A stretch of DNA of 64,000 nt from Maratus speciosus (taxonomy: Eukaryota > Arthropoda > Arachnida > Araneae > Salticidae), in the NCBI GenBank assembly GCA_963932465.1, contig CAWVRF010001061.1, positions 186,001 through 250,000 of the forward strand, written 5' to 3'. Below the pieces are notes generated by a model. It searched no databases. It had not been told where the DNA came from and saw only the letters and a program-made list of their open reading frames with translations. The translations under genes were made by a program, and so were the position numbers. Shown here piece after piece: positions 33,810 through 45,975 of the stretch (the first letter of the stretch is position 1; each line of letters starts with the position of its first letter).

Positions 33810-34384
33810 TATATTATTTTTTTTCCAAGCTTTATGTTGGAAGTTTTTATTTTTAAATGTAGAACTAATAATTATGTGAGACAATTAATTCAGAACAGCC
33901 ATTGAAAGATAAACTGCCTAATTTACACAATCAATTATATAGAGTTTCATTAGAAAAAAAAAATCTTTTCTGATTTTGGTTTACTTCAGTTTAAATTGTA
34001 CAACATGTTAAGGTAAAAAAAAATATGACAAGCTTATATTCATATTAAAATTCTTCAATTAAAAAAACAAAACAAATTATTTTGTATTTAAAATTTTGCT
34101 TTATAAATTTCTGATTCCTTTATACTGAATACTATAGCTTTATTTCTAAGTATATAAGGCAAATTGCATCTATTTTCAATTGATCTTCAAGTGGAAAAAG
34201 AGAAATAATATTGCTTCATTAAGTTTTCATGTTAAGTGCAAAAAGTTTTAGTTTCTAATTTATATTATGATTGAAAATATTTATTGTCAGCAGTTAGTTA
34301 AGTACTTTGGAAATATACGATATATATCAAAATATCGGATATTTTTTATAATTTTCGAAAATATCATTATATTAACGAACCCTG
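33482..34384. mobile_element. hAT-like non-autonomous element
   Basis: Ends CAGTGTTCGTTGATATA and, inverted, CAGGGTTCGTTAATATA. Subterminal regions are full of GATATTT/AAATATC repeats on both sides (33490-33660 and 34315-34370). Flanking octamers GTTTTGAA and GTTCTGTG agree at only 5 of 8, so the duplication is decayed. A (TA)n tract sits at about 33776-33802. No transposase. Confidence 0.6.
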
Positions 34385-34508
34385 GTTCTGTGTAAGCTTT
34401 GAACTTTTAATTATATTTTTACGACGTTGTACAGCGTTTCATCATCTATATGCTACCCATTATTTTACTTTCTTTTTTAAGTATAAAATTCGTTCATTTT
34501 TTTTCTAG

Positions 34509-34565
34509 GACTAAAGAAAATGAATTCGTCAACTGTATGTATAACACCAGGATGTGTCAAAGCAG
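34509..34565 (+). CDS. M13 peptidase, exon with CxTPxC motif
   Basis: 57-bp exon between TTTTTTTCTAG| and |GTAATC. With the single base carried over from 26672 it reads GLKKMNSSTVCITPGCVKA plus one base, phase 1. The C-I-T-P-G-C-V block is the conserved start of the M13 ectodomain, just after the membrane stalk. The phase fits both neighbouring exons exactly. It lies between the hAT element and Helitron-like copy H4. Confidence 0.88.
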
Positions 34566-34628
34566 GTAATCATATTTCAGATGATAGTCTAATTAGTTTT
34601 TTCACAATTGTATTATTTTAATTGTTAA

Positions 34629-36277
34629 CTAGTCGGATATACCAATCCCAAAACTTTCTTCTATCTCATGCATGTAAATACTTGAAAATTTGCTATCACA
34701 CTACTAAAATATAACGGCAATCTATGCCCATCATGAGGATTCTATAGATATGAAATTCCGTGCATTAGTTCTTGAGATATGGCTATCTCCGAAATCGTGT
34801 AAATCCAGCAAAAGTCAGCCTAGCAGCGCCACCTATTGGGTACTTTACACCAAAACCTATGTTAAACAAAATTACCAAGCAACCACTTACGTCAAAATCT
34901 AACTGAATCTGAAGTTTGGGGAAAATCCGTGCATCAGTTTTTGAGATAGAGCTATTGCGAAAATCATGAAAATGCCAGCATAACAGCGCCACCTATTGCA
35001 CGATTAACACCAAAACCTAATCAGCAACAACTTGTGTTAACATTTAACTAAATCTGAAGTTAGATGAAAATTCGTGCATTAGTTTTTGAGATAGAGCTAT
35101 TGCGGGAATCGTGCAAAATGCAGCACAGCAGCGCCACCTGTTGAGCAATTTACACCAACACGTAAACCGCATTAAGTCATATCAAGGACTAACTAAATCT
35201 GAAGTTTGATGAAAATCCGTGCATTAGTTCTTGAGATAGAGCCATTTCGGAAATCATAAAAAATGCAGCATAGCAGCGCCACCTGTTGAGCGATTTGCAC
35301 CAACACGTAATCAGCATCAAGTCATATCAAGGACTATCTGAATCTGAAGTTTCATGAAAATCCGTCCATTAGTTCTTGAGATAGAGCCATTGCGGAAATC
35401 GTAAAAATTGCAGCATAACAGCGCCACCTGTTGAGCGATTTGCACCAACACGTAATCAGCATCAAGTCATATCAAGGACTATCTGAAACTGAAGTTTGAT
35501 GAAAATCCGTGGATTAGTTCTTGAGATAGAGCCATTTCGGAAATCATAAAAAATGCAGCATAGCAGCGCCACCTGTTGAGCGATTTACACCAACACGTAA
35601 TCAGCATCAAGTCATATCAAGGACTATCTGAATCTGAAGTTTCATGAAAATCCGTGCATTAGTTCTGGAGATAGAGCCATTTCGGAAATCATAAAAAATG
35701 GAACATAGCAGCGTCACCTGTTGAGCGATTTACACCAACACGTAATCAGCATCAAGTCATATCAAGGACTATCTGAATCTGAAGTTTCATGAAAATCCGT
35801 GCATTAGTTCCTGAGATAGAGCCATTGCGGAAATCGTAAAAATTGCAGCATAGCAGCGCCACCTGTTGAGCGATTTGCACCAACACATAATCAGCATCAA
35901 GTCATATCAAGGACTATCTGAATCTGAAGTTTCATAAAAATCCGTGCATTAGTTCTTGAGATAGATCCATTTCGGAAATCATAAAAAATGCAGCATAGCA
36001 GCGCCACCTGTTGAGCGATTTGCACCAAAAACTAATCAGCATCAATTTGTATCAGGGACTAACTGAATATGAATTTTTATTAAATTCCGTGCATTAGTTC
36101 TTGAGATAGAGCGCCCACAAAATTTGTGTCACACACAGACACACAGACAGACGGACATTTTGTAAAAAACATGTTTTTCGGGTTCTCTGACCTCTAAAAC
36201 GTGTAAATCCGTCGAAAACCGGAATTCGAAAATTTTCATGAATCCAATACTTTCTTCTTGTAAAGATTGAAGAAAGT
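34629..36277 (-). mobile_element. Helitron-like copy H4 with a 145-bp tandem array
   Basis: Inverted relative to H1-H3. Its 3' terminus (CTAG then T on the minus strand) is at 34629; the shared 5' segment (CGTGTAAATCCGTCGAAAAC, 36199 onward) and hairpin ACTTTCTTC/GAAGAAAGT (36249-36257 and 36269-36277) form the right edge. Between them lie about nine units of 145 bp, marked by AGCGCCACCTGTTGAGC at 34824, 34985, 35130, 35275, 35420, 35565, 35710 (altered), 35855 and 36000, then a GACACACAGACAGACGG simple repeat. Later units are very similar to each other, suggesting recent amplification. All in intron 34566-50386. Confidence 0.7.
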
Positions 36278-37532
36278 AAAAATAAATTTATTAAAGAGAT
36301 AATTACGTGATTGCTTGTTGAAATGAATTTACTTCTTCCGCTTGGAGATATTGAAGTTGTTTACAAGCACAAGTATTCTTTTGAACAATGGCACAAAGCA
36401 CAAGGGAATGCACAAGTTTGAACGGAAACGAGCTTTATTGCCAAAACTTTCAGCGAGCACGTGGTGTTATTTTTTTGTGGAAAGGGGACCCTATTCTTCC
36501 TCTCGGTTCGAGGCAATAAAAAAACAGCTGTTTGGGTAAACATTGGAAAATCGCTTCATTGGAAAGCATTACGGTCTTGAAGACTTCACTTATTTTTTAT
36601 TCCGCTACTGAAAGTATTGAAATATATGTAATAAATCTGAATAATATAAAGAATATTCATTTAATTTGAGATTAATTTTGTGTAGAGTACCGAATTTATT
36701 ACAAATATAACGTTAACATAAATTAAATTATAGCCAATGTTTGTATAAATGAATGAAATTTCAACTGTTTCAATTGAGGTTTGTTTATAGATTACGCAAA
36801 TGAAACTTATTTAACTTAAATATGCTTTTACTTCACGATTTCAGCGTTAATGTTTAGTGTTTAATTTGTTTACATTTAAATTCTGTATATCCTGCTTTTA
36901 TTATTATTTTTTCATTATTTAATAATTACATAATGAAAGAATATGCTTATAGTATCATTAATTATGTTTAAAAGCTCATAAGTTTGACAAATAACGCTGT
37001 AAAGAGAATAGCGAACAAAAACCTTTATGAATGCAAAGCGCAAACAAACGTTCACGCCACCATTTTGCCTACTGTGACGTCACAGAAAAATTGCAAGATT
37101 TTGCATAACAGTAATAAGGGACGTGTCAGAAGAGTAATTATACGTATCAGTAGTTAAAATTGAAGTTTAACTTCACCATTTGTGAGGATGGCCATCATTG
37201 TTTAACCACACTGTGATGTTTGTACACGCCCTCTCACCTATAGAAGCGCCATCTGTGGCCAAAAGAGGAGAAACAGAGCAGAATCTGGGATGGCTTCGCC
37301 TAAGAAGGTGATCCAAAAATACTGAGAACGGTTTTGGCTAGTGCCAGCCGTAAAGAATCAAGATGAAACTATAAGTTTTGTTTGGTATGACTTAGTGTCA
37401 TGTGTACATTTGTTTGTGCCAGTCTGTGTTCACCGTCCCGTCCTATGTGTATAATAAACGTTTGTGATGTTTAGATCATTGGCCAATCCTTTCAGAAAGC
37501 TCACACGCGACCATCCGGTTGCCCTTTACACA
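36278..37532. other. Intronic sequence, nothing firmly recognised
   Basis: Mostly AT-rich. 37050-37460 is less AT-rich (GTGACGTCAC palindrome at 37076-37085, AGCGCCATCTGTGG near 37247), perhaps the remnant of an element or a transcribed non-coding sequence. Short frames at 36342-36543 overlap on both strands and look like chance. Confidence 0.4.
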
Positions 37533-37990
37533 CACTGTAAATTAAAATGTCTGAAACGGAGTGTTCAATTTTCAGACATTTTAAAACATCTTAATTTTTT
37601 AAGATACTTTTTGCGTCTGAATTTCAGACACTTCAAACGTCTGAATCGGTTTACATTCGAATTCTATTTTTTGTAAGCATCATACGTAGCCATGTTTGAC
37701 CACGTTGAATCCTGGAAAAATATTTGGCTGTGATCCTGCCCTCTCCACTCCCATCTAGCCTATTTTTTTATGCTCCCAATTTTGGTATGCAATTTTCGTT
37801 AAGCTGATAATTTAAATCTTTTACGACATTGTATTGATTATAATCAATATTTTGAACTTCAGGAGTAGAACAAAATTAAAAACAAAAAATATTTATCTAA
37901 ATATTAAAATTTTTTTATTTGTTTTATTTTTAACCTTATTTTACTTATTTTATTTTACATTTGTGAGGAGAAAAATTTCGGAAAAATGAA
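37533..37990 (+). mobile_element. Truncated copy of the CACTG-ended element
   Basis: Starts CACTGTAAATTAAAATG and aligns, inverted, with the right end of 54443-57594: TCTGAAACGGAGTG, GTAGCCATGTTTGACCA, CTGATAATTTAAATC and ATTTATCTAAATATTA occur in the same order. It lacks the other terminus. Confidence 0.65.
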
Positions 37991-38239
37991 GTTTGGGTTT
38001 ATCTCAAAATTTGTGACAGCTGGATCAAGGGATCAATTTTCGGACTATCAAGGCAGATCCGTGGGTCCAAAATCAATTTTAGTTCGATTATACATCACGT
38101 ACATAGTAATTGAAGATAATAAAAATAAATATCGAAGTATTTCAATGTGATTTTTGCACTCTGTTTTGAATAGATAATATTGTATTAGTTTTAGTATACT
38201 CATTAGAAAATTCATTTGTATTTTGATAATTATTATATA

Positions 38240-39300
38240 CTAGTTGAACCGCCCTGAAATGCCGGTCCCAGAATAAAAACCTTAAATATACATAAAGAAG
38301 TTGTGAGTTTAGAATTTTTCTGAACGAAAATCTTACAAACCAACCTAATGTCGGAGATCCCACCGCCGGCCGTCGGCAGCGTACACCCTCTTATTTGTAT
38401 GACTTGATATTTTTAAGCAAAACTATATCCAAGCGAACCTGGAGTTGAAGACTCAGGGCATTCGGAAGAGCAGGTGATCTGTTATTGCAAACGAATGTCG
38501 TATGTGTATGATTTTATATTTATTAATCAAACCTTATCTAAACGAACTAAGAAGCCCATTATAGTGACAATTTACCAAATTGGACTAAAATATTGAAACC
38601 GGTTTCCTTTTGCTAATGTGAAAAAAGTGCAGCGAATAGCAAAATAACGTTAAATATTACACAGAAAAATAGTTAAAGTTTCAAAAATCACACAGGCCAA
38701 AATTTACTATATTGGGCTAAAATATTAAAAACGGGTTTCTTTTACAAATATCGGAAAAATTCCGCAAATCAAGAAAAAAACTGTAAAAATCGCATAAAGA
38801 AATTGCGAAAAATAAAAAAAATTCGCGGTATGAATTTCCAATAAACTTTATTGGAAAGAGGACAACATTTAATATAATGGGCTAAAAGACTGAAACCAGA
38901 TTCCTTTTGCTAATGTGGAAAAATCCTGCTTAAAATAGCATAAAGATGGTTAAAAATTCAAACATCACAGAGGATAAAATTTATTTAATTGGGTTAAAGC
39001 AATGTAATTGGAATTCTTCCATAAATGCCAAACAATCGCCGCGGAACGCGTAAAAATGCTTACGATTGTATTAAAAATCTCTAAGAATTCAATAATCGGG
39101 AAGGACAAAATTTCTATATTACGGTGAAAGTTTGAAATCGAATTCCTTTTACGAATGTCAAAAAATCGTTGTGAAAAGCGAAAATTCTCTTAAAATCCAA
39201 TAAAAAAACGCGAAAAATTCAAAAATCGCTGTACGAATTCCGAATAAACTCTATTGAAAAGACGACAGCATTTACTATAATCTTCACTAAGTACTGATGC
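38240..39300. repeat. Degenerate tandem repeat of about 125-150 bp with a Helitron-like left end
   Basis: The phrase 'AATTTA...ATTGGGCTAAAATATTGAAA...GGNTTCCTTTTGCTAATG' recurs in diverged form near 38570, 38700, 38870, 38980 and 39110. At the left, ACTAG (38239-38243) preceded by TAT resembles a Helitron 3' end read on the minus strand, but I found no matching 5' end. Confidence 0.45.
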
Positions 39301-39364
39301 ATTATTGGCATGAAATATTGCTCCAATACATACGGTTATTTACATTTTATTCATATTTAGCCAA

Positions 39365-41170
39365 TGTTTATAGACAAGATTGCTGTGAAATATTGCCTCG
39401 ATATTAGAATATTCATGTTGGTACGATGCCGATATTTAGCCAGTATTTGTAGCCAATTTTGCACAAATACTGATATGAAATATTTGTCCAATATCCGGAA
39501 TATGTATTTAGCCAATATTTGTAGCCAATACTGCGCCGTTATTGGAATGAAATATTACCCTAATATTGGGCTATTTATATTTTTCCACTTATTATCCAAT
39601 ATTTGTAGCCAATAAAGGAAAAAACCCCATCTCAATACCCCTAAAAAAATTAGAATATGCGCTAGCCTTTCGAATAACTTTGTCAATTTTGAGCTAGACT
39701 CAGTTTTCAGGGTTTCCAGTTTGGCCTCAATTTTTATTTCAAATTTTCATATTCTTACCGGAAATTTTGAAAGAAGAATCTGTACATTATGTAATCGCAA
39801 AATTTTTGCCATTAAATAAAGTAAAAACTGCTATTTTTAATTTCTGGTACAAATACGGATTTTCTGAATAAAAATGGAGGCCAAACTGGCAACCCTGCAA
39901 CATTCTTGCTCCTGCCCTCAAAGTTTTAGCAATTGTTCTTTTCGCCTTAAGAAGAAAGGTAAAAATCTTTCGAAAGGCCTAGAGTATTTCCTATTTTTTT
40001 TTTAATGTTAAAAAGAAGATATTTTTAATTTATTGTATCACGCCAGTTTGTTCAATTTTTCAATGTGATTGTACCCAATAATTGCATGTTTATAATTTGC
40101 CCATAATTAGTAAATATTTGTAGCCAATATTTTACCTATGTTGCGGTGTTTACACTTTGTCCATATTTGTTCTATATTTCCTGCCAAAATTGGCAACATG
40201 TAAAAAAAACTTCTTAACACCATCATAAAAATTAGGACATACACTAGGCCTTGTGAAAGAATTTTGTCAACTTTGAGCAAGACGCAGTTTTCTTGCTCTC
40301 GCCTTTGAAGTGGTAGCACGCATTTCTTCGCATGTAGAAGAAAGACAATGTTCTTTCGAAAGGCCTAGACCATGTTCTAATATTTTGGGTGTTAATAAGA
40401 GGAATTTTAAAATTTATTGTATCACACCAGCTTGTTCAATATTTTAATGTGATTGTACCCAATATTAGCATATGTATATTTTGCCCAAAATTAGCCAATA
40501 TTTGTTACCAATATTGTACCTATATTGAAGTGTTTACATTTTGTCCATGTTTGTTCAATATTTGTTACCAATATTGGCAACTTGTAAAAAAACTTCTTAA
40601 CACCATCAAAAAAAAATAGGAAATGCACTAGCCTTTCGAAAGAATTTTGTGAACTTTCAGCAGGAGTCAGTTTTCTTGTTCCTGCCTTCAAAGGGGTAGC
40701 ACGTGTACTTTTTGCCTGTAGAAGAAAGACGATGTCCTTTCGAAAGGCCTAGACCATTTCCTAATTTTGTGGTGTTATTAAAACTTTTTTCCCCTTATAG
40801 TATCACACAAGCTTGTTTGGTATTTTAATGTGATTGCTAGACCATAATGCGGCAATATTTGCATATTTATATTTTGCACTTAATCAGACAATATTTGCAG
40901 CCAATATTCCGCCGATACCGCTGTGAAGTACTGGCCAATATTCGGAATCGATATATAGCTAATATTATCATGAAATTTTTGCCTAATATTGGTGTGTTTA
41001 TATCTTTTCCATGTTTAGGTAATATTTGCAGTCAATATTCTCTACAAATACCGGCTAAATATGGGCCAAAAATAAACACTCCAATACTCGAGCAATATTT
41101 CATACTAATATTACATCAATATTTAACCGATATATTGACAATATTTACCCAATATTGGTTGGCTACTGAG
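39365..41170 (+). repeat. About 382-bp tandem repeats rich in CCAATATTGG
   Basis: TATTGTATCAC(G/A)CCAG marks unit starts near 40034, 40417 and 40797. Within each unit the same items recur: TTTCGAAAG(G)CCTAG, a CAGTTTTCTTG(C/T) block, CTTCTTAACACCATC and clusters of (C)CAATATTTGTAGCCAATATT. The frames that cross this stretch follow the repeat and are not genes. Confidence 0.6.
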
Positions 41171-41323
41171 GATATATCTATTAATTTAATTTATTACAGT
41201 GTCTTATTTTCTTTTTATGCAAAGAAACTAATTTCAGCGAGTCATTACTAAATTTTGTTTTCGGTTTAATTTTGATTTTTACCTTGATTTCGTACTTGCT
41301 CACTAGCCTTTTCTCCAAGGGTA

Positions 41324-42423
41324 GGGTAGACCGGGCACGTTTAAGCAGTGCACTTTTTCCGAAACGAGTTATAACTGGCGCGCCACCAGTCATGACAGAT
41401 TGATGCTGCTCCCTAGTGGGTATTCTCACAGGTTTTTGAGCATCAGTCGAGCTTCGATCTAGCATGAGGAAAGAATAATCTGTTTCCTGTCAAGGTGCAT
41501 AAATTTTGTGTTGAACTTATTGAAACTTATTGTGAACTAATAATACATATTTAAGGATAAAAAAATATATGAACATTAGCAGAATTTTATCCTTTTTTGA
41601 GAGTTGTATTTGAACGAACAGAAATGTTATTAATTTTCGTTGCACGTTAAAAATAAATCCAAATATGGCGAAGGGGCACGTGTACGGGTTGACATCGGGC
41701 ATTTTTACGCACGTTCAAAAAGAAGAAATTGCGTAAAAATTTACTAATTTCTATGGAAGCATAATAAGAAGACAGCAAAGGAAAAAGTATGAAACCAAAA
41801 ACTGCAAAAGGGAAAAAGTTTGTACACTCTGGAATAAACAGAATAGTGAATGAATATGATGACGAAGATGAAAAGTGTGTGTGTGTTTATTGTTTGAAAT
41901 CATACAACCATTCCAAAAAAGGACAAGACTGAGTTGAACGTTTTCGATGCAATAGGTGGTCCCATGACAAGTTTGAAAAAGTAAATATGTAAAAGCGTTG
42001 TTTGTAACAGTGATGATGAAGATGACTAAATAGATTCTGTTTTTAATTAGCAATAAGTCCTATGTTTTCAGCTTAGCCTGTAAAATGTTCTTTAATTAAT
42101 TCTCTTTAATTTTTTAAATGTTTTAAGTCATAAATAAATCATTTCTATTTGATTAAATATTTATTTCACTTACACCTTGGTATCGCTTATAATATACGTA
42201 AACGTGCCCCACTTGAACCGGAAACGGGGAAAGTTTACGCAAAAAATTTGGACTTTTTTTTTTTTTTTCGGTTAAAAACACAAATAGGGCAACAACTGAA
42301 TACACAAATTTTGACTCTATTAACTGCTTTATAAAACCACAATATCTAAAATTTCCTATTTTAAAATGTAAAAATTAGAAAATTCATTGAAAAAAACCCG
42401 CGTAAACGTGCCCCGGTCTACCC
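41324..42423 (+). mobile_element. pogo-like TIR element flanked by TA
   Basis: Ends GGGTAGACCGGGCACGTTTA and, inverted, GGGTAGACCGGGGCACGTTT, flanked by TA (41322-41323, 42424-42425). Length 1100 bp. It keeps a decayed Cys-rich C-terminus of a pogo-type transposase. Confidence 0.75.
41780..41998 (+). pseudogene. pogo-type transposase C-terminal relic
   Basis: Plus-strand reading near 41859 gives DDEDEKCVCVYCLKSYNHSK, then, after an in-frame TGA at a position that is usually Trp, VERFRCNRWSHDKF. The CxxC ... Cx2W-x-H spacing resembles the Cys-rich tail of some pogo/Tigger transposases. The catalytic DDD domain is missing. Confidence 0.55.
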
Positions 42424-42749
42424 TATACAAGAGGTCTTAACTTAAAACATGACGCACGAATCAGAAAAAGAGGTGAAAAAGATTTTTTAATTGAATTTAA
42501 TATTTCTACTATACTTGTAGTGTTAAAATTCGAAGTTATGCGAAATAATTTTTATAAAGGAAATTTTTAATAATAAGGTGCAGGTAAGTAAAACGCATGC
42601 AGGTAAAATAGGAATCATTGCAGTGCAGGTTCAAGGAAAAATAATCCACATATTTGCAACATTAGAATTTTATTTGTGGATTATTTGCCATGCAGCAGGG
42701 AGGCACCATTAGAGCCAGTGTAGTACAAGCAGGAACAGATACCTTAGAG

Positions 42750-43385
42750 CAGTGTTTCTCAACCTGTGTGCCGCGGCACACCAGTTTTCTGCGAGAGATT
42801 TTCAAATGTGCCGTGAGACTTTTTGACAAACAATTAAAATTGCATGGTGTGGTATCAACGGTACGACATTTTCTATTTATCATATGCTATATACCTTGTT
42901 CATTCCTTTCCCCGTATTAGCCTTAACATTTGTAATTTGCAAGACTTTTCTTCACTATATTTGACAAAACGGAAAAAGAAAAGCTCGTTTATTTGAGAAA
43001 TGATAAGTTTTAACGTTCAACATTGTTTGGAAAAAAATTTAGTTTTGGCTTTCTGACAAAAATTTGTATCCTATAATCAGCTTGAAAGCTATTAAAATTC
43101 CTCTGCCTTTTGCATCTTCATGATTCTGGGAATTTGGATTTTCACCATTGACAGAAATCAAGTGCATAAAGTGAGAATGACTTTTAAAATTTGACGATGA
43201 AATGCGAACATGTCTGCAACTTTGGAACCTCGTTTTTATTGAATTTCCGCAAGAAAAGAGGCTTAGCCCTCTCATTAAATAAATTTTGTGCAACTTTTAC
43301 ATTTTTTATATTCAAGTGTGCCGCAAATAATTCAAGGTATTTTTAGCGTGCCGTCAATCAAAAAAGGTTGAAAAAAAAAAAACTG
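42750..43385. mobile_element. hAT non-autonomous element
   Basis: Starts CAGTGTTTCTCAACCTGTGT and ends AGGTTGAAAAAA...ACTG, with a perfect 8-bp duplication CCTTAGAG (42742-42749 and 43386-43393). The CAG...CTG ends, 'TCTCAACC' and 8-bp duplication are hAT hallmarks. 'GTGCCGCGGCACAC' forms a hairpin near the left end. 636 bp, no transposase. Confidence 0.85.
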
Positions 43386-43607
43386 CCTTAGAGAGTGAAC
43401 ATAGCAATGTTGATGCATTTTGATGCGTTAGTTATACAAAATTTAGTTTTACAAAATAACTAAACTCGCCAACGTTTAACAAAATAATAAAAAATTGACA
43501 CAATCTTGGCGAACATAAGAATAATATATAGCCAAGTTAATAGTGATGTCATTTAAAGTATTATTTTGATTAATAAAAAGAGTGAAATTAATGTAATAAC
43601 ACTTTAA

Positions 43608-44117
43608 CCCTTAAATGCCTGATTTTTCAAAAATCATTGTAATAATGCTTTTCGGCTTTCATTTTTTAAATAAATCATGGGAAAAATACTTAAAAAAATC
43701 ATATTTTGTTTTAAGCATGGTTTACGACTAAAAAACTGTTTGTTACTAATAGGCAATACTGGTGTTTAATTGAAAAAATAATTTCCCTTGATAAAATTCT
43801 ATAATATTAAACACACAAGAATTTTAGGAACTATAATAAGAAATAAATTTTACTAGCTCACTGCAGGTCAAAATAGGGTATTTCGCAAGCTCCCAAACAA
43901 AACAACAAGAGCAAGTAGCAACAATTGAAAAAATAAATCTATCTCTATTCTTAAACAGTACAAGTGTTGCCATCTACATGTTGAAAATCGATTTAATAAT
44001 ATTTTCAGAATATATTTTATTGGCAACATTAGGCATTATATCTTCAATATTATTCTAATAGTATTTTAGAGCGTAAATTGGGTATGTTGCCGAAAAGCAA
44101 CACCAGGCATTTAAGGG
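43608..44117. mobile_element. piggyBac-like MITE
   Basis: CCCTTAAATGCCTG ... CAGGCATTTAAGGG, flanked on both sides by TTAA (43604-43607 and 44118-44121). CCC...GGG ends at TTAA sites are typical of piggyBac-type non-autonomous elements. 510 bp, non-coding. Confidence 0.78.
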
Positions 44118-44392
44118 TTAATACATATTTCATCAACTAAGACGAAATCGTAATATTAATGTAATAACATTTTAATAAATCTTTCAACGGTCAAGACAAG
44201 AATGCATTATGGCATCATAAACAATAATTTATGTTCTAAAAGAAGCAAGTTAAATTATATTTTGACAGATGAACTAACTGATTTATTAAATGAAAATTAC
44301 TTTTTGGAATGAAGTTGATGGTGTTATTTAAAGAACATTTATTTAAGCCATTAGGTTTGCTGGGTAAATACATATAAGAATACCAGGGAGCT

Positions 44393-44715
44393 CTGCCCCC
44401 TGCAATCTACGCTCGCCAACCCCCGTTCAGACACCGCAGAATCTAAAAACACGCTATTCTGATGGGTTTTAAAAATATTAGAGAAGATTGAGTTATACTG
44501 AAAAAAGCTGTGCAGATCTCCCTGTAAACGGGTTTCAATTCCCTTTTATTGCAAAAATTTAAGACCGAATCAGCTGCTGGTAAGACATCCAATGGTTGTT
44601 TTCGTTATTGATTAAAGGGGATCAGTTAAACAAGAAGTCAAGAAAGAAGCTAAAATAAAATGAATTAAGTATACAGTCTTTGTCTCCCGATATTTTAAAA
44701 CAATCTCTATAACAA
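44393..44715 (-). mobile_element. Truncated Helitron, same family as 26697-27962
   Basis: Shares ACGCTCGCCAACCCCC, CTGTAAACGGGTTTC, AATCAGCTGCTG and GTCTTTGTCTCCCG in the same order with the 26697 copy. On the minus strand it ends in a hairpin and CTGG followed by T, a valid CTRR end. I see no 5' TC end. Confidence 0.6.
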
Positions 44716-44967
44716 TAGCCTAAGTCATGTGACTATCATCAACAGTTCCGGGCGAACCACTTCGCTTTTTATACTCTAGGTGCCATTTTGGTACTTTAAT
44801 GCTAGCTAGGCACAGGTGATAAGTCACCAAATATTATTCTATCGCCATCATTTCATCTATATTATAATAGTTCAAGTCATCAACTGCCATAAACAAATAC
44901 GGTCTGATCCCTAAAGCACTTTCTGGGTTTCCCTGGGTGGCCATCCTCGCCTTTCATATGAAAGTTT

Positions 44968-45175
44968 GGCACAGATGTCATATATGCCCCGTATTGGCGC
45001 GATTTTTTTCCGGCGCCAATTTGGGGAAAGCATCAACAGCATAAACAACAACATCCGGCATACCATATCAAGCAAAATAACGATACTTTGGCGCCAGTTT
45101 AGTATCCGTTGCGTATATGACATTGGCGTCAGAAAAAAATCGCGCCAATATGGAGCCGTATATGGCATCTGTGCC
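44968..45175. mobile_element. Small TIR element (MITE) with 8-bp duplication
   Basis: GGCACAGATGTCATATATGC ... and, inverted from the right, GGCACAGATGCCATATACGG, both followed by TATTGGCGCGATTTTTTTC. Flanks GAAAGTTT and GCAAGTTT agree at 7 of 8. The two open frames crossing it on opposite strands are products of the inverted repeat. Confidence 0.78.
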
Positions 45176-45260
45176 GCAAGTTTTCCATTTTGATTAAAAA
45201 AATCAAAATTTTTTTTCGAATAAAACTACATAAAATTTGACATGGTCGCAAGTAATTCTT

Positions 45261-45300
45261 GGTACTGTTACGCTAGCCGGGTGCAAATCTCGCCAATAGC
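45261..45300 (+). mobile_element. Solo left end of the GGTACT/GCTAGCCGGG family
   Basis: GGTACTGTTACGCTAGCCGG then GTGCAAATCTCGCC matches the termini at 11317 and 62663. No right end found. A weaker match (GGTACTTTAATGCTAGCTAG) is at 44790. Confidence 0.45.
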
Positions 45301-45462
45301 TTTTTTCAACTCGCCAGTTAGCATTTTTTTTATTTTTCGAGTGGTAAATTAAAACACTGATTTGAAATTGAAATATACGCACCGCAGGTATGGCGTAATT
45401 TTTTTTTTTACGAAAATTTGGCGAAAACTTCGTTTTCGAATACCAGTTATAAATGTATTTTT

Positions 45463-45755
45463 GATACTATACTTAGTTATCCCGTCGACCAAAAATCTAT
45501 CGCCAAACTATAAGATTAAATGCTAATAATGGTTGATCGTAAATGTCACATTCACATGACTGCAAGTTACACGTGTTTACGTCATCAAGTGATTTTTTTT
45601 TCGATGTTTTATTTGTATATTTATTAATGTTATACTAATTTATTTGTTCTTTCATTATTTAAAATAAAAATTATGTCAATTTGTATAATTTGGCGTGTGG
45701 TTTGGCAATTTATATAATTTGGCGAAATTGGTCGACGGAATAACTAAGTAGTACC
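45463..45755. mobile_element. Small TIR element with perfect 8-bp duplication
   Basis: GATACTATACTTAGTTATCC ... and, inverted, GGTACTACTTAGTTATTCCG, both followed by GTCGACC; flanked on both sides by GTATTTTT. The GGTACT-type end and 8-bp duplication link it to the 62663 element, though the inner sequence differs. Confidence 0.8.
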
Positions 45756-45889
45756 GTATTTTTTAATTATTTTCTATTATTTTCAAAAGGAAATAAAAAA
45801 AAATAATTTATAACTCTAGAACAAAATAATTTATATAATTTTAAAAAAGAAAAAAAGTAAATAAACATTTATTATTAAATAAACAAGAA

Positions 45890-45975
45890 TAGCCGGGTTA
45901 CCATGTCAATCAAAATAATGCCATTTTGTCGCCAATTAGGTACCCTGGTGCGTATATGACATTTGTGCCTAATAT
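45890..45975 (+). repeat. Diverged fragment of the 44968 MITE interior
   Basis: Aligns directly with about 45053-45130: a ...CCGG..TACCATNTCAANCAAAATAA... core, then TGGCGCCA/TCGCCAAT, then GTTGCGTATATGACAT versus GGTGCGTATATGACATTTGT. Confidence 0.5.

Noticed and set aside
34824..36010. CRISPR array
   Set aside because: Repeats are contiguous 145-bp units without spacers, in a eukaryotic intron; it is a tandem array.
44510..44550. tRNA-like B box (GGTTTCAATTCCC) suggesting a SINE
   Set aside because: No A box at proper spacing and no cloverleaf; the sequence is better explained as part of a Helitron family.
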